Notes under the pieces: generated by a model
The model's database searches: none
Told to the model about the DNA's origin: nothing
Seen by the model: the letters and a program-made list of their open reading frames with translations, nothing else
Assembly (NCBI GenBank): GCA_024742875.1
Contig: JANSXP010000019.1
Location: forward strand, 1-64,000
DNA length: 64,000 nucleotides
DNA from: Planctomycetaceae bacterium
GTDB taxonomy: Bacteria; Planctomycetota; Planctomycetia; Planctomycetales; Planctomycetaceae
Direction of reading: 5' to 3'
Made by a program: the position numbers and the translations under genes
Shown: piece by piece, positions 1 through 8,058 of the stretch
Position numbering within the stretch: the stretch's first letter is position 1
Layout: the number at the start of each line of letters is the position of its first letter

Positions 1-857
1 CCGCTTTCCAGCAGCCGCCGGGCCAGCAGACACCCCTGGCCAAACGGGTTGCGGCCATACGCGTCACGCAGCACGTCGTCCTCGTCATCCAGTTTAAAGG
101 CGGCGATGGATTCCGACTGCATCATGCGGACCGCCTGCTGATACGACTCCAGGTGACTCACCCCGGGGCCATCCGGTCGTTTTGCCAGGAAACGCCCTTC
201 CATGCCGGCCAGCAGCTTTAGGCGGGCATCGGTTTGTGCGGTGGTGATGCCGTCGCGGGCATTCAGATTGGCCACCTCAAAAGAGACGGCACTGTCTTCG
301 CCGCCCGCCATCTGCGCGTTGACAACCAATGGTGACCAGCCGGGCCCGAGAAAGCCGGGGCTGTACGCGGCCGGACTGAAGGCGCGAAACGGATTCACAC
401 TGATGTATGCCGGCAGATCGCAGTTGGCATCGTTCAGTTCCTTACCAAGAAACGAGCCGACCGTCGGATAGCGGATGGGCCCCTGCGGCAGGTAGCCGGT
501 GTGCATGAAGTAAGTCGCGCGTGTGTGGTCGCCTTCTTTGGTGGACATGGAACGCACGATGGCCAGTTTGTCGGCGATGCCGGCCACCTGAGGCAGGTGC
601 TCGCTGATCCTCACGCCGGGCACGCTGGTATCAATTGCCGTAGTGGGGCCGCCGTTCTCTTCTCCGGGCTTGGGGTCAAAGGTTTCCATCTGGCTGGGGC
701 CACCGGACATCCACAGCAGAATGCATTTTTTCTTTCGCTCTGTGCCGGGCTGTGCGGCGCGTGCGGCCAGGGCGGGCATCAGGGAAGAGGCCGTTGCGCC
801 CAGCAGACCCAGCCCGGCGTACTTGTTGAACATGCGGCGTGAAAAGGAGGGATTCAT
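1..857 (-). CDS. DUF1501 family protein, C-terminal part cut by window edge
   Basis: This gene is missing from the ORF track because it runs off the left edge. The reverse strand from the ATG at 857 reads MNPSFSRRMFNKYAGLG..., a twin-arginine (SRRMFNK) signal followed by a hydrophobic stretch ending ALAARAAQ, so export by Tat is likely. The mature part begins CILLWMSGGPSQMETFDPKPG, the hallmark of planctomycete DUF1501 proteins, which share the alkaline-phosphatase/sulfatase-like fold with a metal site. About 285 codons are visible without a stop; family members usually exceed 400 residues, so the C terminus lies outside the window. It starts 65 bp downstream of the DUF1549/DUF1553 gene on the same strand, the standard two-gene arrangement in this phylum. 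The biochemical role of the family is unknown. Confidence 0.9.
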   Translation of the reverse strand, partial: MNPSFSRRMFNKYAGLGLLGATASSLMPALAARAAQPGTERKKKCILLWMSGGPSQMETFDPKPGEENGGPTTAIDTSVPGVRISEHLPQVAGIADKLAIVRSMSTKEGDHTRATYFMHTGYLPQGPIRYPTVGSFLGKELNDANCDLPAYISVNPFRAFSPAAYSPGFLGPGWSPLVVNAQMAGGEDSAVSFEVANLNARDGITTAQTDARLKLLAGMEGRFLAKRPDGPGVSHLESYQQAVRMMQSESIAAFKLDDEDDVLRDAYGRNPFGQGCLLARRLLES

Positions 858-922
858 GATCACAGTTCCTGTGGAGGTGACTGATGTCGGAACGGAGTCG
901 TCCGTTCCGCGGCGGCAGACCC

Positions 923-2518
923 TTAGTGATTCAGCAGAAACTCGCTGCTGTTGAGCAAAGCCCAGAAGACGTCTGTCAGTGCGGCGTCGGCATCACCGGT
1001 GGCGCCGCCGCCTTTGACATATTCGACCATCGCGGCCGTTTCTTCGTTGGTTGGCTGGCGGGATAAGGCTGCCAGGTACAATGTTTCCAGTTTCTGTTCG
1101 GCCGTCATGGCAGGAAATTCCACAACCGCCCGCAGGGTGCGGCTTTCGTCCAGACTGGTCGCATTGCCAATGAATTCTCCGTTCATCATCGCCAGTGCCT
1201 GCAGAATGGTGGTTTCTCGATCCATGGAGGACTCGGCCGCATCCCGAAACAGATCCACAAACTGGGCACGCGGTGTATCCATCGCAATCACAAAGGGATT
1301 CTCCGTGCGGAACGGCTGATAGAATCCTGTTGCTTCTGCCAGACTGTCAAACAGCTGTTCGGGCGTCAGGCCTCGCAGGGCCGAGCGGGCAAAGTGGATG
1401 GGATCTTCCTGAGACTCATGCGTCTGTTCGCTGGACAGTTGATAGACGCGCGTGGCCGTGATGATGCGAACCACGTGGCGATAGTCATATCCGCTGGCGA
1501 TGAATTCCTGGGCCAGCAGGTCCAGGACCTCCGGATGCGAGGGCGGGTTGTTTTCGGAAAAGTCGTCCACCGGGTCGACGATGCCGCGGCCGAAGAACTG
1601 ATTCCACAATCGATTGACGGCCATGCGGGCAAAGTAAGGATTGTTGTCCGCCACAATCCAGTCGGCCAGCGCCTCGCGCGGAGACACCACTGACTCTTCC
1701 CAGTTGGGGGCGGTGCCTGTCAGAAATACGGCCGGCACCACTTCGTCCGTACCGGGAATGGCAATCGTGCGACGATCGCGATCTTCATTCATCACGGCCA
1801 TCATGTTGACCGGTTCGTCTTCGTCCGTTTCCGGTCGGGCGAAGCCGGAGTAGAAGGCTGCCATATTCCAGAACTGTGTCTGACTCCACTGGTCGAACGG
1901 ATGATCGTGGCACTGTGCGCAGTCCAGCCTCACACCCAGGAACGCGCGGGCCGTGCCGGAGGCGAGGTTTTCCGGTTTCAATTCCCGCACGGCAAAAAAT
2001 GCGTCGGGGCTGGTGGTGGCAAACAGGGCCGGTCCGGCATTGGCGTTCAGTTCGGCCGTGATGATTTCACGGACGATCTGGTCATAGGGCGTGCCTTTGG
2101 AAAAGTGTTCCCACAGCCACGCCTCAAAGCCGGGGATGACGCCGCGAAACTGAGGCTGATCGTTGGCCTGAGGAATCAGAGCGTTGCGCCACACCGTGGT
2201 AAAGTTGCGAACCGACGCCGGGCTGTCCAGCATGCGTTCCACCACCTGTGCTCGTTTGTCAGGCGATTCATCGGCCAGAAATTCACGCAGTTCGGACACG
2301 GCCGGAATACGGCCCGCCAGATCCAGTGACACGCGCCGCAGGTATTCGGCGTCCCCGGCCGGCTTTGCAGGCGTCACACTTTCCGCCTGCCAGGCCGCTT
2401 CAAACAGGCTGTCGATCCTGTCAGCGGTGCTCTGCACATTTGACTGTTCGGCAGATGCGGCACACGGCAGCAGGCTGAACAGGGCGAATGCGGCAATCAG
2501 AAATGGGGGCCGACACAT
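923..2518 (-). CDS. DUF1549 and DUF1553 domain protein
   Basis: The chosen start (ATG at 2518) gives 531 residues beginning with a Sec signal peptide, MCRPPFLIAAFALFSLLPCAASAEQ; the longer ORF start only adds an unconvincing 49-residue leader. The N-terminal half (about 30-225) is DUF1549, with YLRRVSLDLAGRIP and a CAQCHDHPFDQW segment (Cys200, Cys203, His204) that looks like a c-type haem motif. The C-terminal half (about 270-530) is DUF1553, with the AVNRLWNQFFGRGIVDPVDDF signature and a final LLNSSEFLLNH, both typical. These proteins are abundant in Planctomycetota and are nearly always followed by DUF1501, as here. Whether the CxxCH actually holds haem is not established, because it is embedded in a conserved HP-containing motif. 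A periplasmic or surface role is inferred from the signal peptide. Confidence 0.92.
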   Translation of the reverse strand: MCRPPFLIAAFALFSLLPCAASAEQSNVQSTADRIDSLFEAAWQAESVTPAKPAGDAEYLRRVSLDLAGRIPAVSELREFLADESPDKRAQVVERMLDSPASVRNFTTVWRNALIPQANDQPQFRGVIPGFEAWLWEHFSKGTPYDQIVREIITAELNANAGPALFATTSPDAFFAVRELKPENLASGTARAFLGVRLDCAQCHDHPFDQWSQTQFWNMAAFYSGFARPETDEDEPVNMMAVMNEDRDRRTIAIPGTDEVVPAVFLTGTAPNWEESVVSPREALADWIVADNNPYFARMAVNRLWNQFFGRGIVDPVDDFSENNPPSHPEVLDLLAQEFIASGYDYRHVVRIITATRVYQLSSEQTHESQEDPIHFARSALRGLTPEQLFDSLAEATGFYQPFRTENPFVIAMDTPRAQFVDLFRDAAESSMDRETTILQALAMMNGEFIGNATSLDESRTLRAVVEFPAMTAEQKLETLYLAALSRQPTNEETAAMVEYVKGGGATGDADAALTDVFWALLNSSEFLLNH

Positions 2519-2761
2519 GGGAGTCTTTCCGAAACGCTCAAACACAGAAAATGACCTGGCCACAGGATCATCAACCAGACACGATTTGTCCACAATTGTA
2601 AGAAGAATCGGTCGGCTCATGGAAAAGCGAGCGTTTCGCAGCGAACGTTCTTCAAACTTGGGCAAAGTTGGGGAATGGGAAGCGTTTTTTCAGCCGTTTT
2701 TGTCTGCTCACGCCCGTGATGGTCGCCACAAACGCACTGCAGACGGTCAGTTTGCGGTCGG

Positions 2762-3400
2762 TCATTCTGAAGCCGGCCTTTGGGCAGACGACTGAGCGGC
2801 CCGCAACTGCGTCGAGCTGATATCCACACGAAACTCGGTTTCGGTCAGCACGTCAAACAGACTCTCAAAGCCCGCGGGAATCGGCAGCTGTTCGCGACCT
2901 CCAAACTGGGGCCGGCCATCCACGCGCGTCAGCCGGCCGCCCACCAGAAAGCGATGCCCCCGCTGCTGCAGTCGCCGGAGTGCCTCATCCCGCTGCGACG
3001 CACTGTCGTTGTAGAATCGGGAATCCAGCAGCCGTTCCGCTGTGTCAAATCCCATCACAAACGGGCACCCGGGGAACAGCACACCCTTTTCCAGAAACCG
3101 CCGTTCTCTGGTCAGCACGACTGTTTCGCCGGCGAACTGCTGCAGGCGATCCTTGACGGCCTGCCGGTCGATGTCCGGCTTGTCCACGTTGGTCAGGGAA
3201 ATTTCAAAGACCACGCGCCGCTGCAGACTGCGTTCTGCGAGTTGCCGAAGTTGTCGATGACCATCGTGCAGCGGATTGAACGAACCGGGAAAAACGGCTA
3301 CATCAGCCAGCCGTTCGTACGTCACAGCGCGGCCCTCTTTCCAGACCACGACGGGACAGCTGGCTGAGGGCAGGACAACAGAGGATTCTTCCGGAGGCAT
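2762..3400 (-). CDS. cytidylyltransferase-fold nucleotidyltransferase (NadD/CoaD superfamily)
   Basis: A 212-residue protein from the ATG at 3400. Residues 37-48 read FPGSFNPLHDGH, the nucleotide-binding motif of the adenylyl/cytidylyltransferase superfamily, and the C-terminal ISSTQLR (about 194-200) is the matching second motif. The middle contains VVFEISLTNVDKP, MGFDTAERLLDSRFY and FLVGGR. The sequence resembles the C-terminal domain of a eukaryotic, plant-type protein in which a CinA-like domain is fused in front of this nucleotidyltransferase; that comparison is from memory. The gene starts only 2 bp from the CinA-family gene, which points the other way, supporting a functional pairing. 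No Shine-Dalgarno is evident. The substrate is unknown; an NMN or nicotinate mononucleotide-type substrate is possible because CinA proteins deamidate NMN. Confidence 0.8.
   Translation of the reverse strand: MPPEESSVVLPSASCPVVVWKEGRAVTYERLADVAVFPGSFNPLHDGHRQLRQLAERSLQRRVVFEISLTNVDKPDIDRQAVKDRLQQFAGETVVLTRERRFLEKGVLFPGCPFVMGFDTAERLLDSRFYNDSASQRDEALRRLQQRGHRFLVGGRLTRVDGRPQFGGREQLPIPAGFESLFDVLTETEFRVDISSTQLRAAQSSAQRPASE
3391..3397 (+). promoter_or_regulatory. ribosome-binding site for the CinA gene inside the divergent gene's start
   Basis: The bases CCGGAGG immediately precede CATGTATG, in which CAT is the reverse-strand start of the nucleotidyltransferase and ATG is the start of the CinA gene. 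The ribosome-binding site of one gene therefore occupies codons 2-4 of the other, and there is no space for a conventional divergent promoter between them. Confidence 0.6.
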
Positions 3401-3402
3401 GT

Positions 3403-3933
3403 ATGACAGACGTGTTTGACGATGACCTGGCGGCAGAGGTGGCCACCGCACTGCTGGCTGACGAACATCGTATCGTATTTGCCGAAAGCTGCACGGCCGG
3501 ACTGCTGGCCGCATCTGTGGCCCGTATTCCGGGCGTGTCCCGCGTGCTGGCCGGCAGTGCGGTGACCTATCAAATTCCCACCAAAACCGCCTGGTTGAAT
3601 ATCGACCCGGACACGGTGGAACAACATGACGTCGTCAGCGAACAAGTCAGCCGTGAGATGGCGACAGGAGCCCTCGCGCTGACACCCCACGCGACCATCA
3701 GCGCCAGCATCACGGGGCACCTGGGGCCCGATGCTCCCGCCTCGCTGGATGGCACAGCCTTTACGACTGTCTGCCTCCGCACAGCGGCCGGACTTTGCAG
3801 TCATTGCCGGAGGTTGCAACTGGTGACCCTGCAGACCGATGGTCTGCCGCAGCGACGGGCGCGACAGATCGATGCCGTTGGCCAGGTGCTGCGGTTCGTC
3901 CTGGAATGCCTGCGACAGAAAGACGCCGCATGA
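3403..3933 (+). CDS. CinA-family (NMN amidohydrolase-like) protein
   Basis: A 176-residue protein matching a stand-alone CinA C-terminal domain (about 160-170 residues). Visible motifs are AESCTAGLLAASVARIPGVS (residues 27-46), AGSAVTYQ, VVSEQVSREMA and SITGHLGPDAP, the latter being the loop around the active site. CinA/PncC enzymes deamidate nicotinamide mononucleotide to nicotinate mononucleotide in NAD recycling. GGAGG lies 5 nt upstream of the ATG and overlaps the start of the divergent nucleotidyltransferase gene. The stop codon overlaps the next gene by the ATGA arrangement, implying translational coupling. The C-terminal part (LCSHCRRLQLVTLQTDG) aligns less obviously with the family, so true NMN deamidase activity is inferred, not shown. 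Confidence 0.85.
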   Translation: MTDVFDDDLAAEVATALLADEHRIVFAESCTAGLLAASVARIPGVSRVLAGSAVTYQIPTKTAWLNIDPDTVEQHDVVSEQVSREMATGALALTPHATISASITGHLGPDAPASLDGTAFTTVCLRTAAGLCSHCRRLQLVTLQTDGLPQRRARQIDAVGQVLRFVLECLRQKDAA

Positions 3934-4538
3934 AACCCACGGTGCTGAAGCTCGGCGGCAGTTTACTGGATGTGCCGGATCTGGCGGATCGTGTGTTGCA
4001 CCTGGTGGATCAGGAACAGCTGCACCCGGCGATCGTGGTGACCGGTGGTGGCAGGCTGGCGGATGTCGTTCGTCTGTATGACGAACAGTGGGGACTGTCG
4101 GCAGACGTGAGTCATCAGCAGGCCATTGCCACCATGGGCATCAATGCGGCCGTGCTGCGCAGTCTGCATGAACGCTTTGTTGACAGCGTGAATCCGGCAC
4201 CACAGGCTGTCGGCGTTCCCGCGCCCGATCAACTACTCAAACAATGGGAGGCTGCCGGCAAAGCGAACCTGCCCGCCTCATGGGCCGTGACCAGTGATTC
4301 GATTGCTGCCTGGCTGGCCGCCCGCTTCGGGGCCCGTCAGCTGATTCTTCTGAAGTCGACGGATCCGTCGGCAGACGGCAGGCCGCCCGACATCCATCAA
4401 CTGCAGCAGACAGATTTGGTTGACCGCTGGTTGCCGCACGCACTGGGAGACGTGCCACAACTGTGGTGGTGCAATCTGCGAAATCCATCGCCTCAGTTGA
4501 TCTGCGTTGCAGCGCAGCCTGGTGGAGAGCGGCTTTAG
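3930..4538 (+). CDS. amino-acid kinase superfamily protein, possibly MfnE-like
   Basis: A 202-residue protein whose ATG at 3930 overlaps the CinA stop (ATGA). The N terminus VLKLGGSLLD plus VVTGGGRLADVVR are the phosphate-binding and substrate loops of the aspartate/glutamate/uridylate kinase superfamily; TSDSIAAWLAARFGARQLILLKSTD is the usual second nucleotide-binding region. The length is short for a biosynthetic kinase. Planctomycetes that carry tetrahydromethanopterin-linked C1 metabolism have small kinases of this fold related to MfnE, which phosphorylates the methanofuran precursor 5-(aminomethyl)-3-furanmethanol; an MtdC-like gene lies at 49.6 kb in this window. Assignment to that step is inference; the superfamily call is firm. 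Confidence 0.75.
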   Translation: MKPTVLKLGGSLLDVPDLADRVLHLVDQEQLHPAIVVTGGGRLADVVRLYDEQWGLSADVSHQQAIATMGINAAVLRSLHERFVDSVNPAPQAVGVPAPDQLLKQWEAAGKANLPASWAVTSDSIAAWLAARFGARQLILLKSTDPSADGRPPDIHQLQQTDLVDRWLPHALGDVPQLWWCNLRNPSPQLICVAAQPGGERL

Positions 4539-4563
4539 GATGAGCGGCCTGGTGAAGAGCGGC
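4518..4563. repeat. imperfect direct repeat across a stop codon
   Basis: CCTGGTGGAGAGCGGC (4518-4533) recurs as CCTGGTGAAGAGCGGC (4548-4563) with one mismatch at a 30-bp period. The TAG stop of the kinase-fold gene lies between the copies. Confidence 0.6.
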
Positions 4564-4573
4564 CGCAGCAGGG

Positions 4574-5824
4574 TCATAGCGAGCGGGGAGGATGAGGCCG
4601 CACTCCGGCCACGGCTTCGGCGACATGCTCGCAGCCGGCTGTGGGGTCCTGGGTGACGGGCGCCGTGGGCGTGCCGTCCGTCGCACAGTCACGCCGAATG
4701 CCACCCCGCAGCACGGAGCGTCGGCTGGTGCCGCCGGCAAAAATTCGCAGTGCGTAGCGGGCCTCGGCGTCGCCTCCGGTGGCGGCCGCAATGGTGGAAC
4801 GCACGACAAACGATTCCGGGTTGGCAGAAATACGCCGCAGATAACGGGCCTTTTCTTCCGGAGTGCACGTGCGGCCAACAAGCGGCTTCATCACGTCCAT
4901 GGAGTTATCTGTGCGGAAGATATAATCGTCGGGCGACTGCTCGGCCTGCATCAAACCGATGGGGCTGGCGGGAACGGTTGGCACCGTGGGCAGCAGTGGT
5001 TCGGTTCCCAGATAGTACCGAATCATCGAGGGAATCAGCGATGTGATCATCCGTCGATTAAACAGCCCGGTGCCTGGTGCGTTGAGCACCCGCACCATGC
5101 CCCGCTGTGCGGCGCGGACGATTCCCAGCACACCCTGCATGGAATCCGTGCGGTAGCAGCTGCTGTCCAGGTCTTCGTCCTGCAGCCGGCGAATCACAAG
5201 CGCAACAGGCTGCGTGCTTTGGCCACTGAGGTAACCGAGCCGGCCCTGTTCCATTTGCAGTCGCTGCTGTGTGGCAAACGGGATTCCCAGAAATTCAGCG
5301 AAGAAGCGATTCTCACGATAGACCGTATTGAAGGTGCCGGAGCCGAGCACAACAGCCTGCTGCCCATCGGGCAGCTTGCGCTGCAGATCCTCGCGGACAC
5401 TTCGCTGAAAGTTGGCGAACGCGTAGTTGGCGCTCGACGCGGCACTCGCGTCGCTGAGCAACTGACTGTAGCGATACAGTCCAAACGGGCAGCAGTAGTG
5501 ATCGTCAGCGAACCAAAAGTCACCGCGGGAATCACACACCAGATCAGCCGATCCCAGCCAGACGCGTCGCTGGAAGCTGGGCAGATACCCGTGCAGGTGC
5601 TGGCGTTCTGCTTCCATGACGGCCGCGATGCTGCTGTCCGCCGCGATCTCGGACTGAAAACGAAAACGGCCCGACAGGTCAGCAAGAAACAGCTCCACCG
5701 CTTCCAGTCGCTCCCGGAATGCGGCGTCAATCCGACTCCACGTCTCATCGCTGATCCCCGGATCGCTGGTGTCCGAGGATGAGAGTCGGCGGAATTTCAA
5801 ATTTGGATTGTCGTTACGAATCAC
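4574..5824 (-). CDS. orphan circularly permuted ATP-grasp protein, divergent
   Basis: A 416-residue protein starting at GTG 5824. The order of motifs (FWFADDHYCCPFGLYR; VVLGSGTFNTVYRENRFFAEFLGIPF; VIRRLQDEDLDSSCYRTDSMQGVLGIVRAAQRG; VRVLNAPGTGLFNRRMITSLIPSMIRYYLGTEPLLPTVPT) is that of the permuted ATP-grasp proteins found at 52.4 and 59.6 kb in this window (compare [40 protein letters not shown]). It is shorter than the 494-residue homologue, and the C terminus is atypical: where relatives have a LRPYALYG...[10 protein letters not shown] segment, this one has LRIFAGGTSRRSVLRGG followed by a proline/threonine-rich tail. No transglutaminase or alpha-E partner is adjacent. It may have changed substrate or lost activity. 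The family is thought to form amide or peptide bonds using ATP; its products are unknown. Confidence 0.75.
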   Translation of the reverse strand: MIRNDNPNLKFRRLSSSDTSDPGISDETWSRIDAAFRERLEAVELFLADLSGRFRFQSEIAADSSIAAVMEAERQHLHGYLPSFQRRVWLGSADLVCDSRGDFWFADDHYCCPFGLYRYSQLLSDASAASSANYAFANFQRSVREDLQRKLPDGQQAVVLGSGTFNTVYRENRFFAEFLGIPFATQQRLQMEQGRLGYLSGQSTQPVALVIRRLQDEDLDSSCYRTDSMQGVLGIVRAAQRGMVRVLNAPGTGLFNRRMITSLIPSMIRYYLGTEPLLPTVPTVPASPIGLMQAEQSPDDYIFRTDNSMDVMKPLVGRTCTPEEKARYLRRISANPESFVVRSTIAAATGGDAEARYALRIFAGGTSRRSVLRGGIRRDCATDGTPTAPVTQDPTAGCEHVAEAVAGVRPHPPRSL

Positions 5825-6309
5825 CGTCTTGACCCCTGCGTCCGATTCACTGGAACCCGGGCACTGGTAGCTGACTTCTCGTAAAAGTTACTTCAGGCGA
5901 ACTGTGGTCTGCCACAGCTGTCGGAACGAATCCTCTGGCCCAATCCACAGGCTCCTGAAATCGCTCCGGCGGTAACAAACACACTCCCATCCGATCTTTT
6001 GCGGATTGAGGTCCATCTCCGTCGTGACTGATACGGGCACGTCCTGCACCGTACTTACTCCTGACTTCCTTCGGGTTTCACGATGCAAACGACATGCCAG
6101 AGCGATCTTCTTCGGACTCCCACACTGCGGATGAGGCGGACCACAGTTCCCTCAGGGGAAATTTCGGTGTGCACTTCTTCGTCCGGCTTCGGTGCAGGGC
6201 TGTGAGACGCAGGTCACGAACAGCGTTTCTGCGGGCAGCCGTCGGTGTGCGGTGAGCGGTTGCGTCTGCCCAGGCTGCCACACAATTTTTTTGCGAATGG
6301 CCGTCAGGG
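5825..6309. other. intergenic region between ATP-grasp and ggt genes
   Basis: Apart from the weak 66-codon reverse ORF and an overlapping, less convincing reverse ORF (6078-6281), I see no RNA gene, clear promoter or hairpin terminator here. The segment probably holds the promoter of the ATP-grasp gene and the end of the ggt transcript. Confidence 0.5.
5888..6088 (-). CDS. small hypothetical protein (low confidence)
   Basis: A 66-codon ORF in an otherwise empty 485-bp gap. The sequence is not obviously a shadow because no gene lies opposite. The internal GTG that begins VQDVPVSVTTEMDLNPQKIGWEC is preceded by AGGAG at 8 nt, a better initiation site than the ATG, and would give a product of about 50 residues ending GPEDSFRQLWQTTVRLK. 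I recognise no domain. It could equally be chance. Confidence 0.3.
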   Translation of the reverse strand: MHRETRRKSGVSTVQDVPVSVTTEMDLNPQKIGWECVCYRRSDFRSLWIGPEDSFRQLWQTTVRLK

Positions 6310-8058
6310 CTAATGGCCGGCCGGCTGGCCGTGTTTGCGTTTGTCGCTGCCGCCGACGCTTACGCCCGATTTCTGGGCAACCGCCTGACTGGCCGCCAGG
6401 CTCTCTGACGCAACCACTTTGTGACCTCGCTTACCCAGCTCCCCCTGCAAGCCGGCATGCAGGTCCGGCTCCAGGCGGATCACATTCGGCGCCCACTGAT
6501 GGTGAAATCGGGGGCTGTTGACCGCTACGGCAGGAGGCTGCCCGAAGACGAGGTGATTCAGAGTGACCTGCAGCGTGGCGGAAATGATTCGCGGCCCGCC
6601 GGAGGCACCTGCTGAGAAGACGGCCCGCCCGTCTTTCACCACGATCATGGGAGTCATGCTTGAAAGCGGTTTCTTGCCCGGCGCAATGGTGTTGGCTTCA
6701 CTTTGCATCAGTCCGTAAACATTTGGTTCACCAGGGCGGGCGGCAAAGTCATCGATCTGGTTGTTCAGCAGGATGCCCCATTCCGGCACCACCACAAAAC
6801 TGGCGAATGTGGTGTTGATGGTTTCGGTGCAGGCGACCGCGTTCCCGTGGCTGTCGACCACAGAAAAGTGGCTGGTGCCGCCGTCTTCCTGACCGAAGAA
6901 CCGACCATAGGCCTCCGGGGGGAGCGTCCTGGTCATGTCGATCCGCGAGGCGATTCGTGCGGCATAGTCATTGCTGATAAGCCGCTCAATAGGCACATCA
7001 ACAAAGTCCGAATCTCCCAGATACTCAGCTCGATCGGCGAAGGCATGTTTCATGGCTTCGGTCACGACGTGTACATAGTCCGCGCTGTTGTGCCCCAGCG
7101 ACGCCAGTGATCGGCCGCTGTCGCGTTCCCAGTGCTGCAGCGTGTTTAGCGTCTGCAGCAGCGCGACTCCTCCACTGGACGCGGGCGGCATGGCCAGCAG
7201 ACTGAACCCATGAAACTCGCCACTGAGGGGCTGGCGAATCACGGGAACCTTCGTGGATGCCAGATCATCCAGCGTCAGCACGCCGCCCTGCTCACGACTG
7301 GCACTGACAATCGCCATCGCCACTTCACCCTCGTAAAACGCCCGCTCGCCTTCGGCGGCCAGCTTCTTCAGCAGCGGCAGCTGGGGCGAATGAAAGCGAT
7401 CTCCCGCCTGCCAAATGACGCCGTTGTTCAGATAGTGTTTTTTGAGAGCGGCGAACTTCTTTTCATAGTCGGGATAACGCCGCAGTCTGGCCAGAGTGCT
7501 CGCCTGCACGCTGATGTCATGCTGATCAATGGTCACGCCCTGTTCGGCCAGTCGAATGGCGGGTTCCAGCAGAGTCTTTAGCGGCAGCGTGCCGTACTCG
7601 CGGGCAGCCAGACACAGGCCGGCCACGGTTCCGGGAATACCGCAGGCACGACCTCCGCGAACACTTCCCGACTCTCGATCGTCCCCGGGACCGGCCGTCG
7701 AAAACATGTCCCGACTGGAAGCCGCAGGGGCACGCTCTCGATAATCAATGGCCACGGCCTGCTGTCGTTCGGCATTCCAGATCACCATGAAGCCGCCGCC
7801 GCCAACTCCGCAGCTGGCCGGCCGCACCACGGACAGGGCAAACGAGGTGGCGATCGCCGCGTCCACCACATTGCCACCACGGCGCAGCATTTCGGCGCCC
7901 GCCTGGCTGGCCGCCTGATGGTCGGCGGCCACCACGCCGTGCTCAAACGAGGCCGTCGTCTGCGCAGCAGCCTGCTGGCCAGGCAGCAGGCCGTTCAGAA
8001 TGATGAGGGCACAGGACAGGGCCGTCAAAGAACGTCGATCGGGCAGCAAACAGCTCAT
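6310..8058 (-). CDS. ggt: gamma-glutamyltransferase (gamma-glutamyltranspeptidase)
   Basis: A 582-residue precursor from the ATG at 8058, with a signal peptide (LTALSCALIILNGLLPGQQAAAQ), so it acts in the periplasm or outside. The large-subunit start is recognised by HGVVAADHQAASQAGAEMLRRGGNVVDAAIATSFALSVVRPASCGVGGGGFMV. The autoprocessing site is GGTSHFSVVD, placing the catalytic N-terminal Thr of the small subunit near residue 395. CTETINTTFAS and NNQIDDFAARPGEPN are the usual substrate-site segments, and PLSSMTPMIV is conserved in the small subunit. It cleaves gamma-glutamyl bonds such as in glutathione and transfers or hydrolyses the glutamyl group. The start overlaps the folC stop (ATGA), so the two genes are translationally coupled. 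Confidence 0.95.
   Translation of the reverse strand: MSCLLPDRRSLTALSCALIILNGLLPGQQAAAQTTASFEHGVVAADHQAASQAGAEMLRRGGNVVDAAIATSFALSVVRPASCGVGGGGFMVIWNAERQQAVAIDYRERAPAASSRDMFSTAGPGDDRESGSVRGGRACGIPGTVAGLCLAAREYGTLPLKTLLEPAIRLAEQGVTIDQHDISVQASTLARLRRYPDYEKKFAALKKHYLNNGVIWQAGDRFHSPQLPLLKKLAAEGERAFYEGEVAMAIVSASREQGGVLTLDDLASTKVPVIRQPLSGEFHGFSLLAMPPASSGGVALLQTLNTLQHWERDSGRSLASLGHNSADYVHVVTEAMKHAFADRAEYLGDSDFVDVPIERLISNDYAARIASRIDMTRTLPPEAYGRFFGQEDGGTSHFSVVDSHGNAVACTETINTTFASFVVVPEWGILLNNQIDDFAARPGEPNVYGLMQSEANTIAPGKKPLSSMTPMIVVKDGRAVFSAGASGGPRIISATLQVTLNHLVFGQPPAVAVNSPRFHHQWAPNVIRLEPDLHAGLQGELGKRGHKVVASESLAASQAVAQKSGVSVGGSDKRKHGQPAGH

Noticed and set aside
1890-1930. CxxCH in the DUF1549 protein as proof of a cytochrome
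   Set aside because: The motif is part of a conserved CAQCHDHP segment of the family; haem binding is not demonstrated.
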